This document shows, piece after piece, positions 35,001-43,710 of a stretch of 64,000 nt of DNA. The DNA comes from Haberlea rhodopensis (Eukaryota > Streptophyta > Magnoliopsida > Lamiales > Gesneriaceae), in the NCBI GenBank assembly GCA_907163345.1, contig CAJQUN010000413.1, positions 310,001 through 374,000 of the forward strand. Direction: 5' to 3'. Made by a program: the position numbers and the translations under genes. Position 1 is the stretch's first letter; each line of letters begins with the position of its first letter. The notes under the pieces are model-generated. The model was not told the origin of the DNA and did not search any database. It saw only the letters and a list, made by a program, of their open reading frames with translations.

Positions 35001-36560
35001 ACTGCTGAGGACGTTATGTGTTTATCAGCTTTGATGACTTCTTACTGCCATCTGGGCTATGACTTCGATGTGGACACGTCGCCGGTGCGAGTGTCGACCT
35101 TATTGGCCGAGCCAGACGTATTTGAGGCAATCAGGAAAGCCCAGAGGTCGGATGATGAAGTGCAGAGATGGTCATCAATAGCACTTCGAGGCCAGCCAAC
35201 AAAGTTTAGTGTGGCTGAAGATGACTCTTTAAGATTGGGCAACCGATGGGTGGTCCCAGATGCGCCAGGATTGCGTAAAGGAATTTTAGAACGGGCTCAT
35301 AGTAGCCGGTTCAGTATCCACCCTGGAGGAAGAAAGATGTATAAGGACCTAAGTGGTCAATTCTGGTGGAGACGCATGAAGCGTGATGTGATCAGCTTCG
35401 TTAAGAGATGTTTGATCTGCCAACAAGTAAAGGCAGAAAGGCAGAGGCCTGGTGGCGAGCTGAAGAGCTTGGAGGTACCTAAGTGGAAGTGGGAGCATAT
35501 ATCTATGGACTTCGTGACCCACTTGCCAAGGTCGGCCTCTGGATTTGATGCGATCTGGGTGATCGTGGATAGGCTGACGAAGGTAGCTCATTTCATCCCT
35601 TACAGTATGACTTTCACGTATTTAAAGATGGCCCAATTATATGTACGGGATGTAGTGAGATTGCATGGGATTCCAGTCTCGATCGTGTCTGACAGAGACC
35701 CAAGGTTTACCTCTCATTTCTGGGAGGGTCTCCAGACAGCTTTGGGCACAGAGGTGAGACTAAGTACAGCTTATCACCCTCAGACTGATGGCCAAACGGA
35801 GCGTACTATACAGACGCTCGAAGATATACTGAGGGCATGTGTTTTGGAGTTTGATACTCCGTGGCAAGAGTCTATACCTCTGGTGGAGTTCTCCTACAAT
35901 AACAGCTATCAGGCGAGCATTCAAATGGCCCCTTTTGAAGCTCTGTACGGACGACGATGTAGGTCACCGTTGTATTGGGAGGACTTGACGAGTAAAGCGG
36001 TCGGAGGACCGGATATGATTAAGGACATGGAGGAAAAGATTAAGATGATACGCTTAAAGATGAAAGCGGCCCAAGATAGGCAAGCAGCCTATGCCAATAA
36101 GCGGCGACGACCGCTAGAATTTCAAGTAGGAGACAAGGTCTTCTTGAAAATCTCACCCTTCAGGGGTGTTGTTCGATTTGGTATGCGGGGGAAGTTATCC
36201 CCGAGGTATGTTGGACCGTATGAGGTATTACAACGTATCGGCACTTTGGCTTACCGATTGGCTTTACCGCCGTCCTTATCTGGAATTCATGATGTCTTCC
36301 ATGTTTCTATGTTGAGAAAGTATGAGCCAGATCCGTCTCATGTGTTACAGCCTACTGAAGTGCAGTTAGACTCAGATGTATCCTACGTTGAACGACCGGT
36401 CAGAATTCTGGATCGTGAGGATCGCAGACTACGAAGTAAAGTTATACCAATGGTCAAAGTTCAGTGGGATCGTCGGGGTGTCGAGGAGGCTACGTGGGAG
36501 ACGGAGCGGCATATGATGCAACATTACCCGGAACTATTTTCTGGTATGATTTATGTTTAG
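32049..36560 (+). CDS. Tekay gag-pol polyprotein, intact
   Basis: One 1503-residue frame. I chose the ATG at 32049 (MAANVEVGD); the frame is open a few codons further but begins there with TTG. Order: gag (about 1-290), zinc knuckle CYVCGDKGHFARQC (about 300-313) preceded by a partial CTLCGQPHLAKDC, protease with LIDTGASHSF (Asp near 386), reverse transcriptase with FIDDILIYS (Asp-Asp near 724-725), RNase H starting YTDAS (Asp near 871), integrase zinc domain (His 1084 and 1091, Cys 1121 and 1124), catalytic Asp near 1154, Asp near 1215 and Glu near 1251, then a chromodomain-like end with VERPVRILDR and GVEEATWE. All key residues are present and no stop interrupts, so the protein could be functional. 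It would be made as one polyprotein and cut by its protease. Confidence 0.95.
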   Translation: MAANVEVGDAVSVNASAGRTNPLPPPAFDDEPAEQQLLPGELSLTQFLAYRPPTFEGTETGERAEEWLERIEQIFVAAPCAKTAWIRLAEFQLAKKALMWWKTTVVEQEAQGHEVNWKMFRTRFLNRYFSAAARQAKEDEFTHLKQGNMSVSDYALQFCSLLRYVPHIATSTQAKMRNFMKGLRPELYDRVITYGPTCFDDALSRAELAELGVGAYPDVVPPSAPSHKSTPDNLKPNDQFKSRGNSSASRFSGKKSDNRWKGNRRGDAPSGRGQSQGDRSGRIQCTLCGQPHLAKDCIGCYVCGDKGHFARQCPNRGSQQGSAGRPADRTAQHRPPFVPRQHGGQPMGPPQGQVYALTREQASAAPEEVIAGTCLLFTHPAFILIDTGASHSFVSTSFVERHHLCTSPSPTPLIVSTPAGRSMITDRIVYNGLIYFEDKELRSDLIVLGMSDFDCILGIDVLNRYQAVVNCRQRTVRFKSDMGVPWTFYGDGSLSKIPLISAVKMAQLLERGHSGYLIYAVDVMEKKEEVKVEDVPVVAEFPDVLPEEIPGFPPTREVEFGIELLPRTSAISRAPYRMAPAELRELKIQLQELLDKGYIRPSVSPWGAPVLFVKKKDGSMRLCIDYRQLNKATVKNKYPLPRIDDLFDQLQGTRLYSKIDMRSGYHQIRVREEDVQKTAFRTRYGHYEFLVMPFGVTNAPAVFMSLMNKVFQSYLDQFVIVFIDDILIYSRTEEDHVRHLRTVLQILRDHQLYAKLSKCEFWLDSVVFLGHVISSQGISVDPRKIEAVMEWAAPTSVPEIRSFLGLAGYYRRFVEGFSKIAKPLTQLTQKGVPFFWSEACEESFQELKRRLTTAPVLVIPSEDKRFALYTDASLQGLGCVLMQDRQVVAYASRQLKPHETRYPVHDLELAAIIFALKIWRHYLYGTTFTIFTDHKSLKFLFTQAELNMRQRRWMDLLKDYDCEIEYHPGKANLIADALSRKVKSTAEDVMCLSALMTSYCHLGYDFDVDTSPVRVSTLLAEPDVFEAIRKAQRSDDEVQRWSSIALRGQPTKFSVAEDDSLRLGNRWVVPDAPGLRKGILERAHSSRFSIHPGGRKMYKDLSGQFWWRRMKRDVISFVKRCLICQQVKAERQRPGGELKSLEVPKWKWEHISMDFVTHLPRSASGFDAIWVIVDRLTKVAHFIPYSMTFTYLKMAQLYVRDVVRLHGIPVSIVSDRDPRFTSHFWEGLQTALGTEVRLSTAYHPQTDGQTERTIQTLEDILRACVLEFDTPWQESIPLVEFSYNNSYQASIQMAPFEALYGRRCRSPLYWEDLTSKAVGGPDMIKDMEEKIKMIRLKMKAAQDRQAAYANKRRRPLEFQVGDKVFLKISPFRGVVRFGMRGKLSPRYVGPYEVLQRIGTLAYRLALPPSLSGIHDVFHVSMLRKYEPDPSHVLQPTEVQLDSDVSYVERPVRILDREDRRLRSKVIPMVKVQWDRRGVEEATWETERHMMQHYPELFSGMIYV

Positions 36561-36603
36561 TTCTTTTGGGTAAGTGCATGCGATTTCGGGGACGAAATCT
36601 TAT

Positions 36604-36617
36604 AAGTAGGGGAGTAA
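36604..36617 (+). other. Polypurine tract of the Tekay element
   Basis: AAGTAGGGGAGTAA immediately before the 3' LTR. The block TTTCGGGGACGAAATC at about 36575-36600 is usual just upstream in this group. Confidence 0.85.
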
Positions 36618-36918
36618 TGTGATGCCCCGAAATTAATTAATGGTAACTTGGACATTAATTATGTTTATATGTTGGATCATGGTTTCATGGATTTATGTGT
36701 TGGGTATTAAGATGTTAACATGATTAATTGTGTTAAATTATCAAATATGAGGAAGATATGATTTTAAATGAAGTTTAGAGCATTGTTGTAAAGTGCTTTT
36801 AAAATACCAAGTTGGGTATTTTATACATCATGTTAAGTTTGGGGTACAATTTTAATTAAGAAAAAGTAAACCCCCCTTTTTAAATCCCCTACCCATCACT
36901 TTAACCCCTTTACCTTTC
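36618..36918 (+). repeat. 3' LTR of the Tekay element, left piece
   Basis: The first 301 bp of the LTR, identical by eye to the start of the 5' LTR, up to and including the CTTTC target duplication of the copia insertion. Confidence 0.93.
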
Positions 36919-38084
36919 TGTTAGTTCCGGACCTTATCGATGAGATTTTAAAGATGACAAAACAGTTCAGACCGGATCGATAGAAATCAGGTTGACCAGA
37001 TCGATCGGACTCAACAGAGCAAGATGGCAAAGCATTTCAGACCGGATCGATGGAAATTAGGCATACCAGATCGATCGGACATATCAGAGCAAACTGATAA
37101 AGAATATTGCATATCAGACCGGATCGATGGATTCCAGACTGAATAGATCGATGCTTCAGATCGATCTCAACCTTTATCAGATCAGAGCAGTCAAGGATAC
37201 ATAAAGGATGGCTTCTCAGTCCGAATCATCAACGGATATTTATTGTAGCATTTAATGCTGCAATTAATGCTACAAAGGACCAAAGACTGAAGATTGCCAT
37301 AATAGGTAAGAAGACAAAGAAGAGCTTACCTGACAGTCGCCGAAAGCATATACCAGAACGGCAAGTATCCTGAAGAAGAAGACTGTAGCTTTCTCAGAGT
37401 TTAAAAAGAGTCATAGCTGCACATTAAGGGAAACAATGCCGTTGCCACCTTCAACTATAAAAGGATGCAACAAACAGATGCAAAAGACTCGGGACTCTAC
37501 AACTCACGCTGATCAATTGAAAAATATACAAGAAAGCAAAACAGCACACGCCTACAAAGTTCAGAAGCTTTCGAGCTGAAGTTATTTATTTAAGCGCAAT
37601 TACTTTGTAACATTTGATCATTGTAGGATCACTGTGCGCATTGTGTATTGAAAAATAGAAGTGAGCAACATATTGTAACTGTCAGACAGAGTGTGTCTGA
37701 GCAGGTTGAGTGACTACGAGTTTCAGACTGGTAGTGAGGTAAATCCAGCCTGAATCGGGTTTGTACAACAGGATTGTATAAATCAAAGTCTTCTAGTATA
37801 AACCTTCCTTAATTGGAAGAAGGGGAGACGTAGAAGGATTACACCACCTTCGAACTTCCAGAAACATATCCTGTGTCTTATCATTCTGCACTTAGCCATC
37901 GAGCTGTTCTTACTTACACAAGAGCAGACCGTTTCCGCACTTACTTATTAGTGGTCTGTTCTGTTCAAAGAGTTGATTAAGTAACAGATTTCTTTCACTA
38001 ATCAGAAGAAATCACAAGGGATAAATTTTGTAAGGAGTGTTCATTCACCCCCCCCCCTCTAAACACTCCGGACCGATCCTAACA
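36919..38084 (+). repeat. 5' LTR of the SIRE-like element
   Basis: 1166 bp, TGTTAGTTCCGGACC...GACCGATCCTAACA. Its first 250 bp contain repeated CAGACCGGATCGATGG and CAGATCGATCGGAC words. Confidence 0.93.
37456..37463 (+). promoter_or_regulatory. TATA box of the SIRE-like LTR
   Basis: TATAAAAG in an ACTATAAAAGGATG context, about 540 bp into the LTR, duplicated at 46954 in the 3' LTR. It is the best core promoter candidate for genomic transcription, starting about 30 bp downstream. Confidence 0.65.
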
Positions 38085-38086
38085 AG

Positions 38087-38098
38087 TGGTATCAGAGC
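38087..38098 (+). other. Primer binding site of the SIRE-like element
   Basis: TGGTATCAGAGC, two bases after the LTR. The long gag frame is open through it, but a start there would be GTG, so it is not coding. Confidence 0.92.
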
Positions 38099-38133
38099 AG
38101 GTCGTCTTAATCAGCACAAAGAATATTAAGCTG

Positions 38134-40086
38134 ATGGCATCATTCAACAAAATCCCCATGTTCTCAAAAGAAGATTATGATGACTGGAGAATCAGAATGC
38201 AAGCTCACCTGGCAGCTCAGGATGACGACATGTGGTTCATCATCACCGATGGACCAATGAAGATCCTAAAAATAAATACAGCAGTTGCCACTACCAGTGG
38301 AGAACCACAAATGGTAGAAAAAGACAGATCCCTCTGGACAAATGAGGATAGAAAGAAAGCAAACCTCGACAATGTGGCCAAAGACATCTTGTTCAAAACT
38401 TTGGACAAGAACATGTTCAGCAAAATCAAAATGTGCTCTACTGCCAAAGAAATTTGGGAGAAGATAGCACAGCTATGTGAAGGCAACGACCAGACCAAAG
38501 AAAACAAGTTAACTGTGGCTCTTCAAAGATTTGAGAGCATAAAGATGAAAAGTGGTGAAACTCTAAATGAGTTTGATGAAAGAGTCACCAGCATCATAAA
38601 TGAACTGAATGGTCTGGGGAAGGAATATTCTAACAGAGAGATCGCTCTGAAAGTAATGAGAGCTCTGCCAAAGGAATGGGATGTAAAGACAATTGCCATG
38701 AGGGAATCAAAAGACCTTAACAAGGTTGAACTTCATGATCTGTTTGCAGATCTCAAGGCCTATGAGTTTGAACTAATAAGCAGAGGTGAAGCAGAGCCAT
38801 TCATCTCTCAACCCAACAAGGCCCTGGCAGCCATCCCAGACCAGATCGCTTCAACATCAGACCGATCTGCTGAACAGATGAGTAACGATGCTATGTCATT
38901 ATTTATAAAGAAATTCGGTAAATTTATGTCTAAAAATAAGAGGAACTTCAAACCCTCTCATCATTATAAATCAAGAAAAGATGATAATGTTAACGATCAG
39001 GCTTGCTACAATTGTGGTAAGACCGGACACTTTATTGCAGACTGCACCAGACCGAAGAAAGAAGAAAGGAAAGAGAAGCATCGAGATGATAGAAAGAAGA
39101 AGCACCACCAAGACCGCAAGAATCATGGAAAATCCCAAAAAGTCTTAGTTGCTGAGGAAGGAAACAGCAAATGGGCTCAGACTGATTCCGATTCAGACAG
39201 CTCTGAATATTCTTCCAGCGAAAGCGAAGAAGAGGTTCAATGTCTGATGGCAGATGAAGAAATGAGTCAGACAGATGAGGTATTCGAATTTGAATCAAAT
39301 GATTTTACACGAGAAGAGCTCATGTCCGCACTGCAAGACATGGCAAATGATTATAGGATCTTAGCTGAATCATTTGAGAAGAATAAAGCCACAATCAGTA
39401 CTCAAATGGATGAGCACAACAAACCAAGCTGCTCTGAGCAGGGTGAGTGCAAAAATCTCCAGAACGAGCTGAATAAGCTGAAAATCTCTTATGATCAGCT
39501 CCATGAAGAAAATGAGAGAATTAGCACACAAAATGCTAAGCTCTCACATATATTCAAAACATGGACAAAATCCAGAACATCCTTGGAAGAATTACAAGAA
39601 GCTCAAAGAAATGTCGGTGATTTCACCGGCCTAGGCTTTGACACCAAAGAATGCACCAAAGATGAGTCTGAGCTGTTGCTGGTAAAGAATCAAGTCAAAC
39701 AAATGACATTTGTTAAATCCAGCACAGTATATGAAACTGAAGCACCTAAGATTCAAACAGGAGTCTCTTACGTGAATCAAAATTTGAGAAAAGGGATTGG
39801 TTATGTCAACCAAGCCAACGATAAGGCACCAGCAAGATTTGTGTCTGTGAGACCAAATCCAAAAGTACAAAATCTAAGGCAAGGAAGACAATACAATTAC
39901 TATAACTCAAAACCGATTCAACGAAGATATAGACTACCTTATGAAAATCAAAGGTTTTCACAGCGCACACATTATCACACACAACATCGAGACAGACCAG
40001 CACATAGCACACCCTACACACACAAGCCACTAAAGCTGATACAGGTGTGGGTTCCCAAAGGGCTAATCCGTTCTGGACCCAAATAG
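38134..40086 (+). CDS. SIRE-like gag protein
   Basis: 650 residues from the ATG at 38134 (MASFNKIPMFSKEDYDDW), chosen because the upstream open codons run through the PBS and start with GTG. The N-terminal gag fold includes FDERVTSIINELNGLGKEY and ALPKEWDVKTIAM. A single zinc knuckle CYNCGKTGHFIADC lies at about 291-304, followed by a basic stretch, an acidic stretch (DSDSDSSEYSSSESEEE) and a predicted coiled coil (about 440-500). The end has VWVPKGLIRSGPK, a phrase usual just before the gag stop in this group. The stop is TAG at 40084-40086. Gag packages element RNA into particles. It is complete and likely functional. Confidence 0.93.
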   Translation: MASFNKIPMFSKEDYDDWRIRMQAHLAAQDDDMWFIITDGPMKILKINTAVATTSGEPQMVEKDRSLWTNEDRKKANLDNVAKDILFKTLDKNMFSKIKMCSTAKEIWEKIAQLCEGNDQTKENKLTVALQRFESIKMKSGETLNEFDERVTSIINELNGLGKEYSNREIALKVMRALPKEWDVKTIAMRESKDLNKVELHDLFADLKAYEFELISRGEAEPFISQPNKALAAIPDQIASTSDRSAEQMSNDAMSLFIKKFGKFMSKNKRNFKPSHHYKSRKDDNVNDQACYNCGKTGHFIADCTRPKKEERKEKHRDDRKKKHHQDRKNHGKSQKVLVAEEGNSKWAQTDSDSDSSEYSSSESEEEVQCLMADEEMSQTDEVFEFESNDFTREELMSALQDMANDYRILAESFEKNKATISTQMDEHNKPSCSEQGECKNLQNELNKLKISYDQLHEENERISTQNAKLSHIFKTWTKSRTSLEELQEAQRNVGDFTGLGFDTKECTKDESELLLVKNQVKQMTFVKSSTVYETEAPKIQTGVSYVNQNLRKGIGYVNQANDKAPARFVSVRPNPKVQNLRQGRQYNYYNSKPIQRRYRLPYENQRFSQRTHYHTQHRDRPAHSTPYTHKPLKLIQVWVPKGLIRSGPK

Positions 40087-40118
40087 GATTGGGTACCAAC
40101 AATAAATATGTGTGATGA

Positions 40119-42824
40119 CAGGTACAGAAGAATCTCGCATCAGATTGGTACTTGGACAGCGGGTGCTCTCGTCACATGACTGGAAACATCAAGCTGCTGT
40201 CTGAAGTCACAGAATGCACTGGACCCAAGATCATCTTCGGAGATAACTCAAAGGGTAAGACCGTGGGCAAGGGTAAGATTGTCCATGGTAACATTATTAT
40301 CAATGATGTGCTGTTAGTTGAAAATCTGTGCTATAATCTGATTAGTATCAGTCAACTCTGTGATAATGGTTATGCTGTAGAATTTCATAAACACACTTGC
40401 ACTGTTAAATCATCAGACGGTATAACCATGCTCTTAGGAATCAGGAATGGAAACACATATAAGATTAACTGGAATCATGCTCAACCTGATAATCCTACCT
40501 GCTTCATCGCTAACAATGATAATAAACACTGGTTATGGCATAAGCGCTTGAATCATATCAACTTTAAGACCATTGCTAGCCTGTGTAAACATGATTTAGT
40601 TATCGGTCTGCCCAAGATCGACTTTGCCAAGGATAAGATCTGCGAAGCTTGCCAAATGGGCAAACAGATCAGATCATCCTTCAAAAACAAGAATGCCAAA
40701 TCCTCCTCCCGCTGTTTAGAATTACTGCATATGGACTTGTTTGGTCCTATACCAATAACAAGTTTAGGGGGAATGCGGTATACTCTTGTTGTTATTGATG
40801 ATTACTCACGCTTTACATGGACTATATTTTTGAGCAGTAAAGATCAGACCGGTCCGAAGTTGATCAAGCTGCTGAAACGCACTCAGAACGAGAAATCATC
40901 CAGCATAGACAGGATTCGAAGTGACAAAGGCACTGAGTTTTCAAATCAGAATCTTGAATCCTTTCTAGAAGATCATGGAATCAAGCATGAGTTTTCAGCC
41001 GCCAGAACTCCCCAACAGAATGGAGTTGCAGAACGAAGAAACAGAACGCTCAAGGAAGCAGCAAGAACAATGCTTGCTGATTCTGGAATCTCTCAAAAGT
41101 TCTGGGCAGAAGCTGTAAATACTGCTTGCTACACTCAAAACCGATCTATGATTAACAAGAAGCTGAATCTCACTCCATATGAAATATGGACTGGTAACAG
41201 ACCATCTGTTTCTCACTTTCATGTATTTGGCTGTAAATGCTTCGTTCACAACAATGGTAAGAGTCATCTTACAGCATTTGAAGCTAAGTCAGATAATGGT
41301 ATATTCTTAGGATATTCATCAATTAGCAAAGCTTATCGAGTGTTTAATAATCGAACTTTAACTGTAGAAGAATCTTTTCATATAGTTTTTGATGAATCAT
41401 TATGTGTTGAGGGCAACAAGGATTCAATTCAAAATCAGATGGAAAATATCCATCTCGAAGCTAACAGTGATGATGAGATTGTAGCTAACAGGTCAAGAGA
41501 CAATCCACCAGAACCAGAAGTGCCAGACAGACCGGATCAGGCCATTGAAGCTTCTTCAGATCGAGCTGATCCAGATGCTCCTGACTCAAATATTAAATTA
41601 GATGCAGATCATGCTGCTACTATTCATCCGACCGAACCAGACAATCCAGAGTCAAGCTATCGATGGACTAAGAAGCATCCACCTAATCTAGTGATTGGTA
41701 GTCCGTCTGCACCAATTAGAACCAGAGGACAGATGATGGATGAGTTCACTCATGCTGCTTTCATCTCAACTCTGGAACCCAGGAAGATCGATGAAGCTCT
41801 GACTGACTTCAACTGGATTAAAGCAATGCAAGAAGAGCTTAATCAATTCGAACAAAATCAAGTTTGGAGTCTAACTCCCAGACCAAGCGATCTGCCTGTT
41901 ATTGGAACCAGATGGGTTTTCAGAAATAAGCTAGACGCCGATGGAACTGTGGTTAGAAACAAAGCAAGACTGGTGGCACAGGGATTCAGACAAGAAGAAG
42001 GAATCGACTTCGATGAATCATTTGCACCAGTCGCCAGACTTGAAGCAATCCGAATCTTTCTTGCATATGCTGCCTTTAAAGACTTCAAAGTATATCAGAT
42101 GGACGTCAAGAGCGCCTTTCTTAATGGAAAGCTTCAGGAAGAAGTCTACATTGAGCAACCACCTGGATTTCAGAACCATTCGTATCCTAATCATGTTTAT
42201 CTACTGAATAAAGCAGTGTATGGTCTGAAACAAGCTCCAAGAGCCTGGTATGACACTCTATCTCAATTTCTGCTGAACCATGACTTCCAGATCGGTTCGG
42301 TAGATAAAACTCTCTTTAAATTCATTAAGGGGGAACATACCCTATTAGTTCAGATTTATGTTGATGACATAATCTTTGGGTCAACTAACCCCAAACTGTG
42401 CGAGAAGTTTTCTAAGTTAATGCAGGGACAGTTCGAGATGAGCATGATGGGAGAATTGTCATTCTTTCTGGGTCTTCAAGTAAAACAGCTCAACAATGGC
42501 ATTTTCATCAATCAGACCAAGTATACCAAAGAGCTCCTCAAGAGATTTGGAATGGAAACATGCTCAACTGCATCAACTCCAATGAGTCCAACAATCAAGT
42601 TAGACAAGGACGAAGGGGGAACGGCAGTTGAAGTAACCATGTATAGAGGACTCATCGGATCGCTATTATATCTTACAGCGAGCCGGCCCGATATAATGTT
42701 TTCAGTCTGTATGTGCGCCAGATTTCAGTCAGAACCAAAGCAATCACATTTCATTGCTGCCAAGCGTATTCTGAAATACTTAAAAGGATCTCAGAACGTT
42801 GGTCTTTGGTACTCCAAAGATTAA
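40119..42824 (+). CDS. SIRE-like pol: protease, integrase, reverse transcriptase
   Basis: The frame opens after a stop at 40116-40118 without an ATG; the first codons read QVQKNLASDWYLDSGCSRHMTG-like sequence, the copia protease start with catalytic DSG. Next come the integrase zinc domain (WHKRLNHINF...CEACQMGK), integrase core (LHMDLFGPI, IRSDKGTEF, PQQNGVAERRNRTL; the Asp-Asp-Glu set is complete), the GIFLGYSSISKAYRVFN region, and reverse transcriptase (YQMDVKSAFLNGKL, VYGLKQAPRAW, IYVDDIIFGST). Gag ends at 40086 in a different frame, so expression would need both passage of the gag stop and a frame change, or a mutation has broken the link. The frame stops at 42824, just before RNase H. 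Confidence 0.9.
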   Translation, partial: QVQKNLASDWYLDSGCSRHMTGNIKLLSEVTECTGPKIIFGDNSKGKTVGKGKIVHGNIIINDVLLVENLCYNLISISQLCDNGYAVEFHKHTCTVKSSDGITMLLGIRNGNTYKINWNHAQPDNPTCFIANNDNKHWLWHKRLNHINFKTIASLCKHDLVIGLPKIDFAKDKICEACQMGKQIRSSFKNKNAKSSSRCLELLHMDLFGPIPITSLGGMRYTLVVIDDYSRFTWTIFLSSKDQTGPKLIKLLKRTQNEKSSSIDRIRSDKGTEFSNQNLESFLEDHGIKHEFSAARTPQQNGVAERRNRTLKEAARTMLADSGISQKFWAEAVNTACYTQNRSMINKKLNLTPYEIWTGNRPSVSHFHVFGCKCFVHNNGKSHLTAFEAKSDNGIFLGYSSISKAYRVFNNRTLTVEESFHIVFDESLCVEGNKDSIQNQMENIHLEANSDDEIVANRSRDNPPEPEVPDRPDQAIEASSDRADPDAPDSNIKLDADHAATIHPTEPDNPESSYRWTKKHPPNLVIGSPSAPIRTRGQMMDEFTHAAFISTLEPRKIDEALTDFNWIKAMQEELNQFEQNQVWSLTPRPSDLPVIGTRWVFRNKLDADGTVVRNKARLVAQGFRQEEGIDFDESFAPVARLEAIRIFLAYAAFKDFKVYQMDVKSAFLNGKLQEEVYIEQPPGFQNHSYPNHVYLLNKAVYGLKQAPRAWYDTLSQFLLNHDFQIGSVDKTLFKFIKGEHTLLVQIYVDDIIFGSTNPKLCEKFSKLMQGQFEMSMMGELSFFLGLQVKQLNNGIFINQTKYTKELLKRFGMETCSTASTPMSPTIKLDKDEGGTAVEVTMYRGLIGSLLYLTASRPDIMFSVCMCARFQSEPKQSHFIAAKRILKYLKGSQNVGLWYSKD

Positions 42825-43300
42825 ACTTCAGCTTGATCGGATATTCAGACGCAGACTACGCTGGGTGTAAGATCGATCGTAAAAGCACCAGTGGAACATG
42901 TCAATTTCTAGGTGAAAGATTGATCTCTTGGTTCAGTAAGAAGCAGACATCTATTGCCACATCCACAGCTGAGGCAGAATACCTAGCCGCTGGAAGCTGT
43001 TGCGCTCAAATGCTCTGGATTCAACACCAGCTCAAAGACTACGGCATTCAAGCTGTTGACTCTCCGATATTTTGCGACAACACAAGTGCAATCGCTATAA
43101 CGTATAATCCAGTTTTGCACTCTCGAACAAAGCACATTGATATTCGACATCATTTTATTCGAGATCATGTTGGCAAAAAGGAAATTCGGATCGAACACAT
43201 TTCAACAGAGCAGCAAGCAGCAGACATCTTCACCAAACCACTTCCTGAGGCTAAGTTCAATTATTTCCGTCAAATTCTTGGTTTAATTGACTTATCTTAA
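42825..43300 (+). pseudogene. SIRE-like RNase H, separated by a frameshift
   Basis: YSDADYAGCKIDRKSTSG, STAEAEYLAAGSCC, FCDNTSAIAI and HSRTKHIDIRHHFIRDHV form a complete copia RNase H ending GLIDLS and a stop at 43300. It is in a different frame from the preceding reverse transcriptase; a single-base loss near 42820-42826 accounts for the change. All catalytic acidic residues are visible, so this is one recent lesion rather than general decay. Confidence 0.88.
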
Positions 43301-43710
43301 TTAATTTAGATGTTTTTATTCTTTTCGATCTTAAAGATTTTTGTCACTACAGATCGATAATACAATTTTCAGAAAGACACAGACCGGTCCGAACCTTCAG
43401 ACCGATCATTGTCAGTCTGATTTTATCCTATGATCTGATTGGACAATAATCTGTTTTTAAAATAAAACAAAACAGCCCGGACTGATTAACCTTTTAACTA
43501 GTTGTACTTTAACCGCCTTATCGTTCTTTATCCTGACCGTTCATTTTGAATAGTTTATTTCTCAGTCTTGGAGATAAAGACACGTGTCTTCTCTCTCCTA
43601 TTTAGCGGGCTGAACATTTCATAACTTTTTCACTTTTTACAGTTTACCGCTTTCTACTCTCTCACTCTCTTACTCTCTTACTCTTCGCACCTTCCTTAGA
43701 CTCCTTTCAT
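43301..43710 (+). promoter_or_regulatory. Intergenic segment before the extra ORF
   Basis: 410 bp with no frame, ending in a CT-rich stretch (ACTCTCTCACTCTCTTACTC, 43657-43685) like a plant 5' leader, directly before the ATG at 43711. It could hold a separate promoter or a splice acceptor for the third ORF; neither can be shown from sequence alone. Confidence 0.4.
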
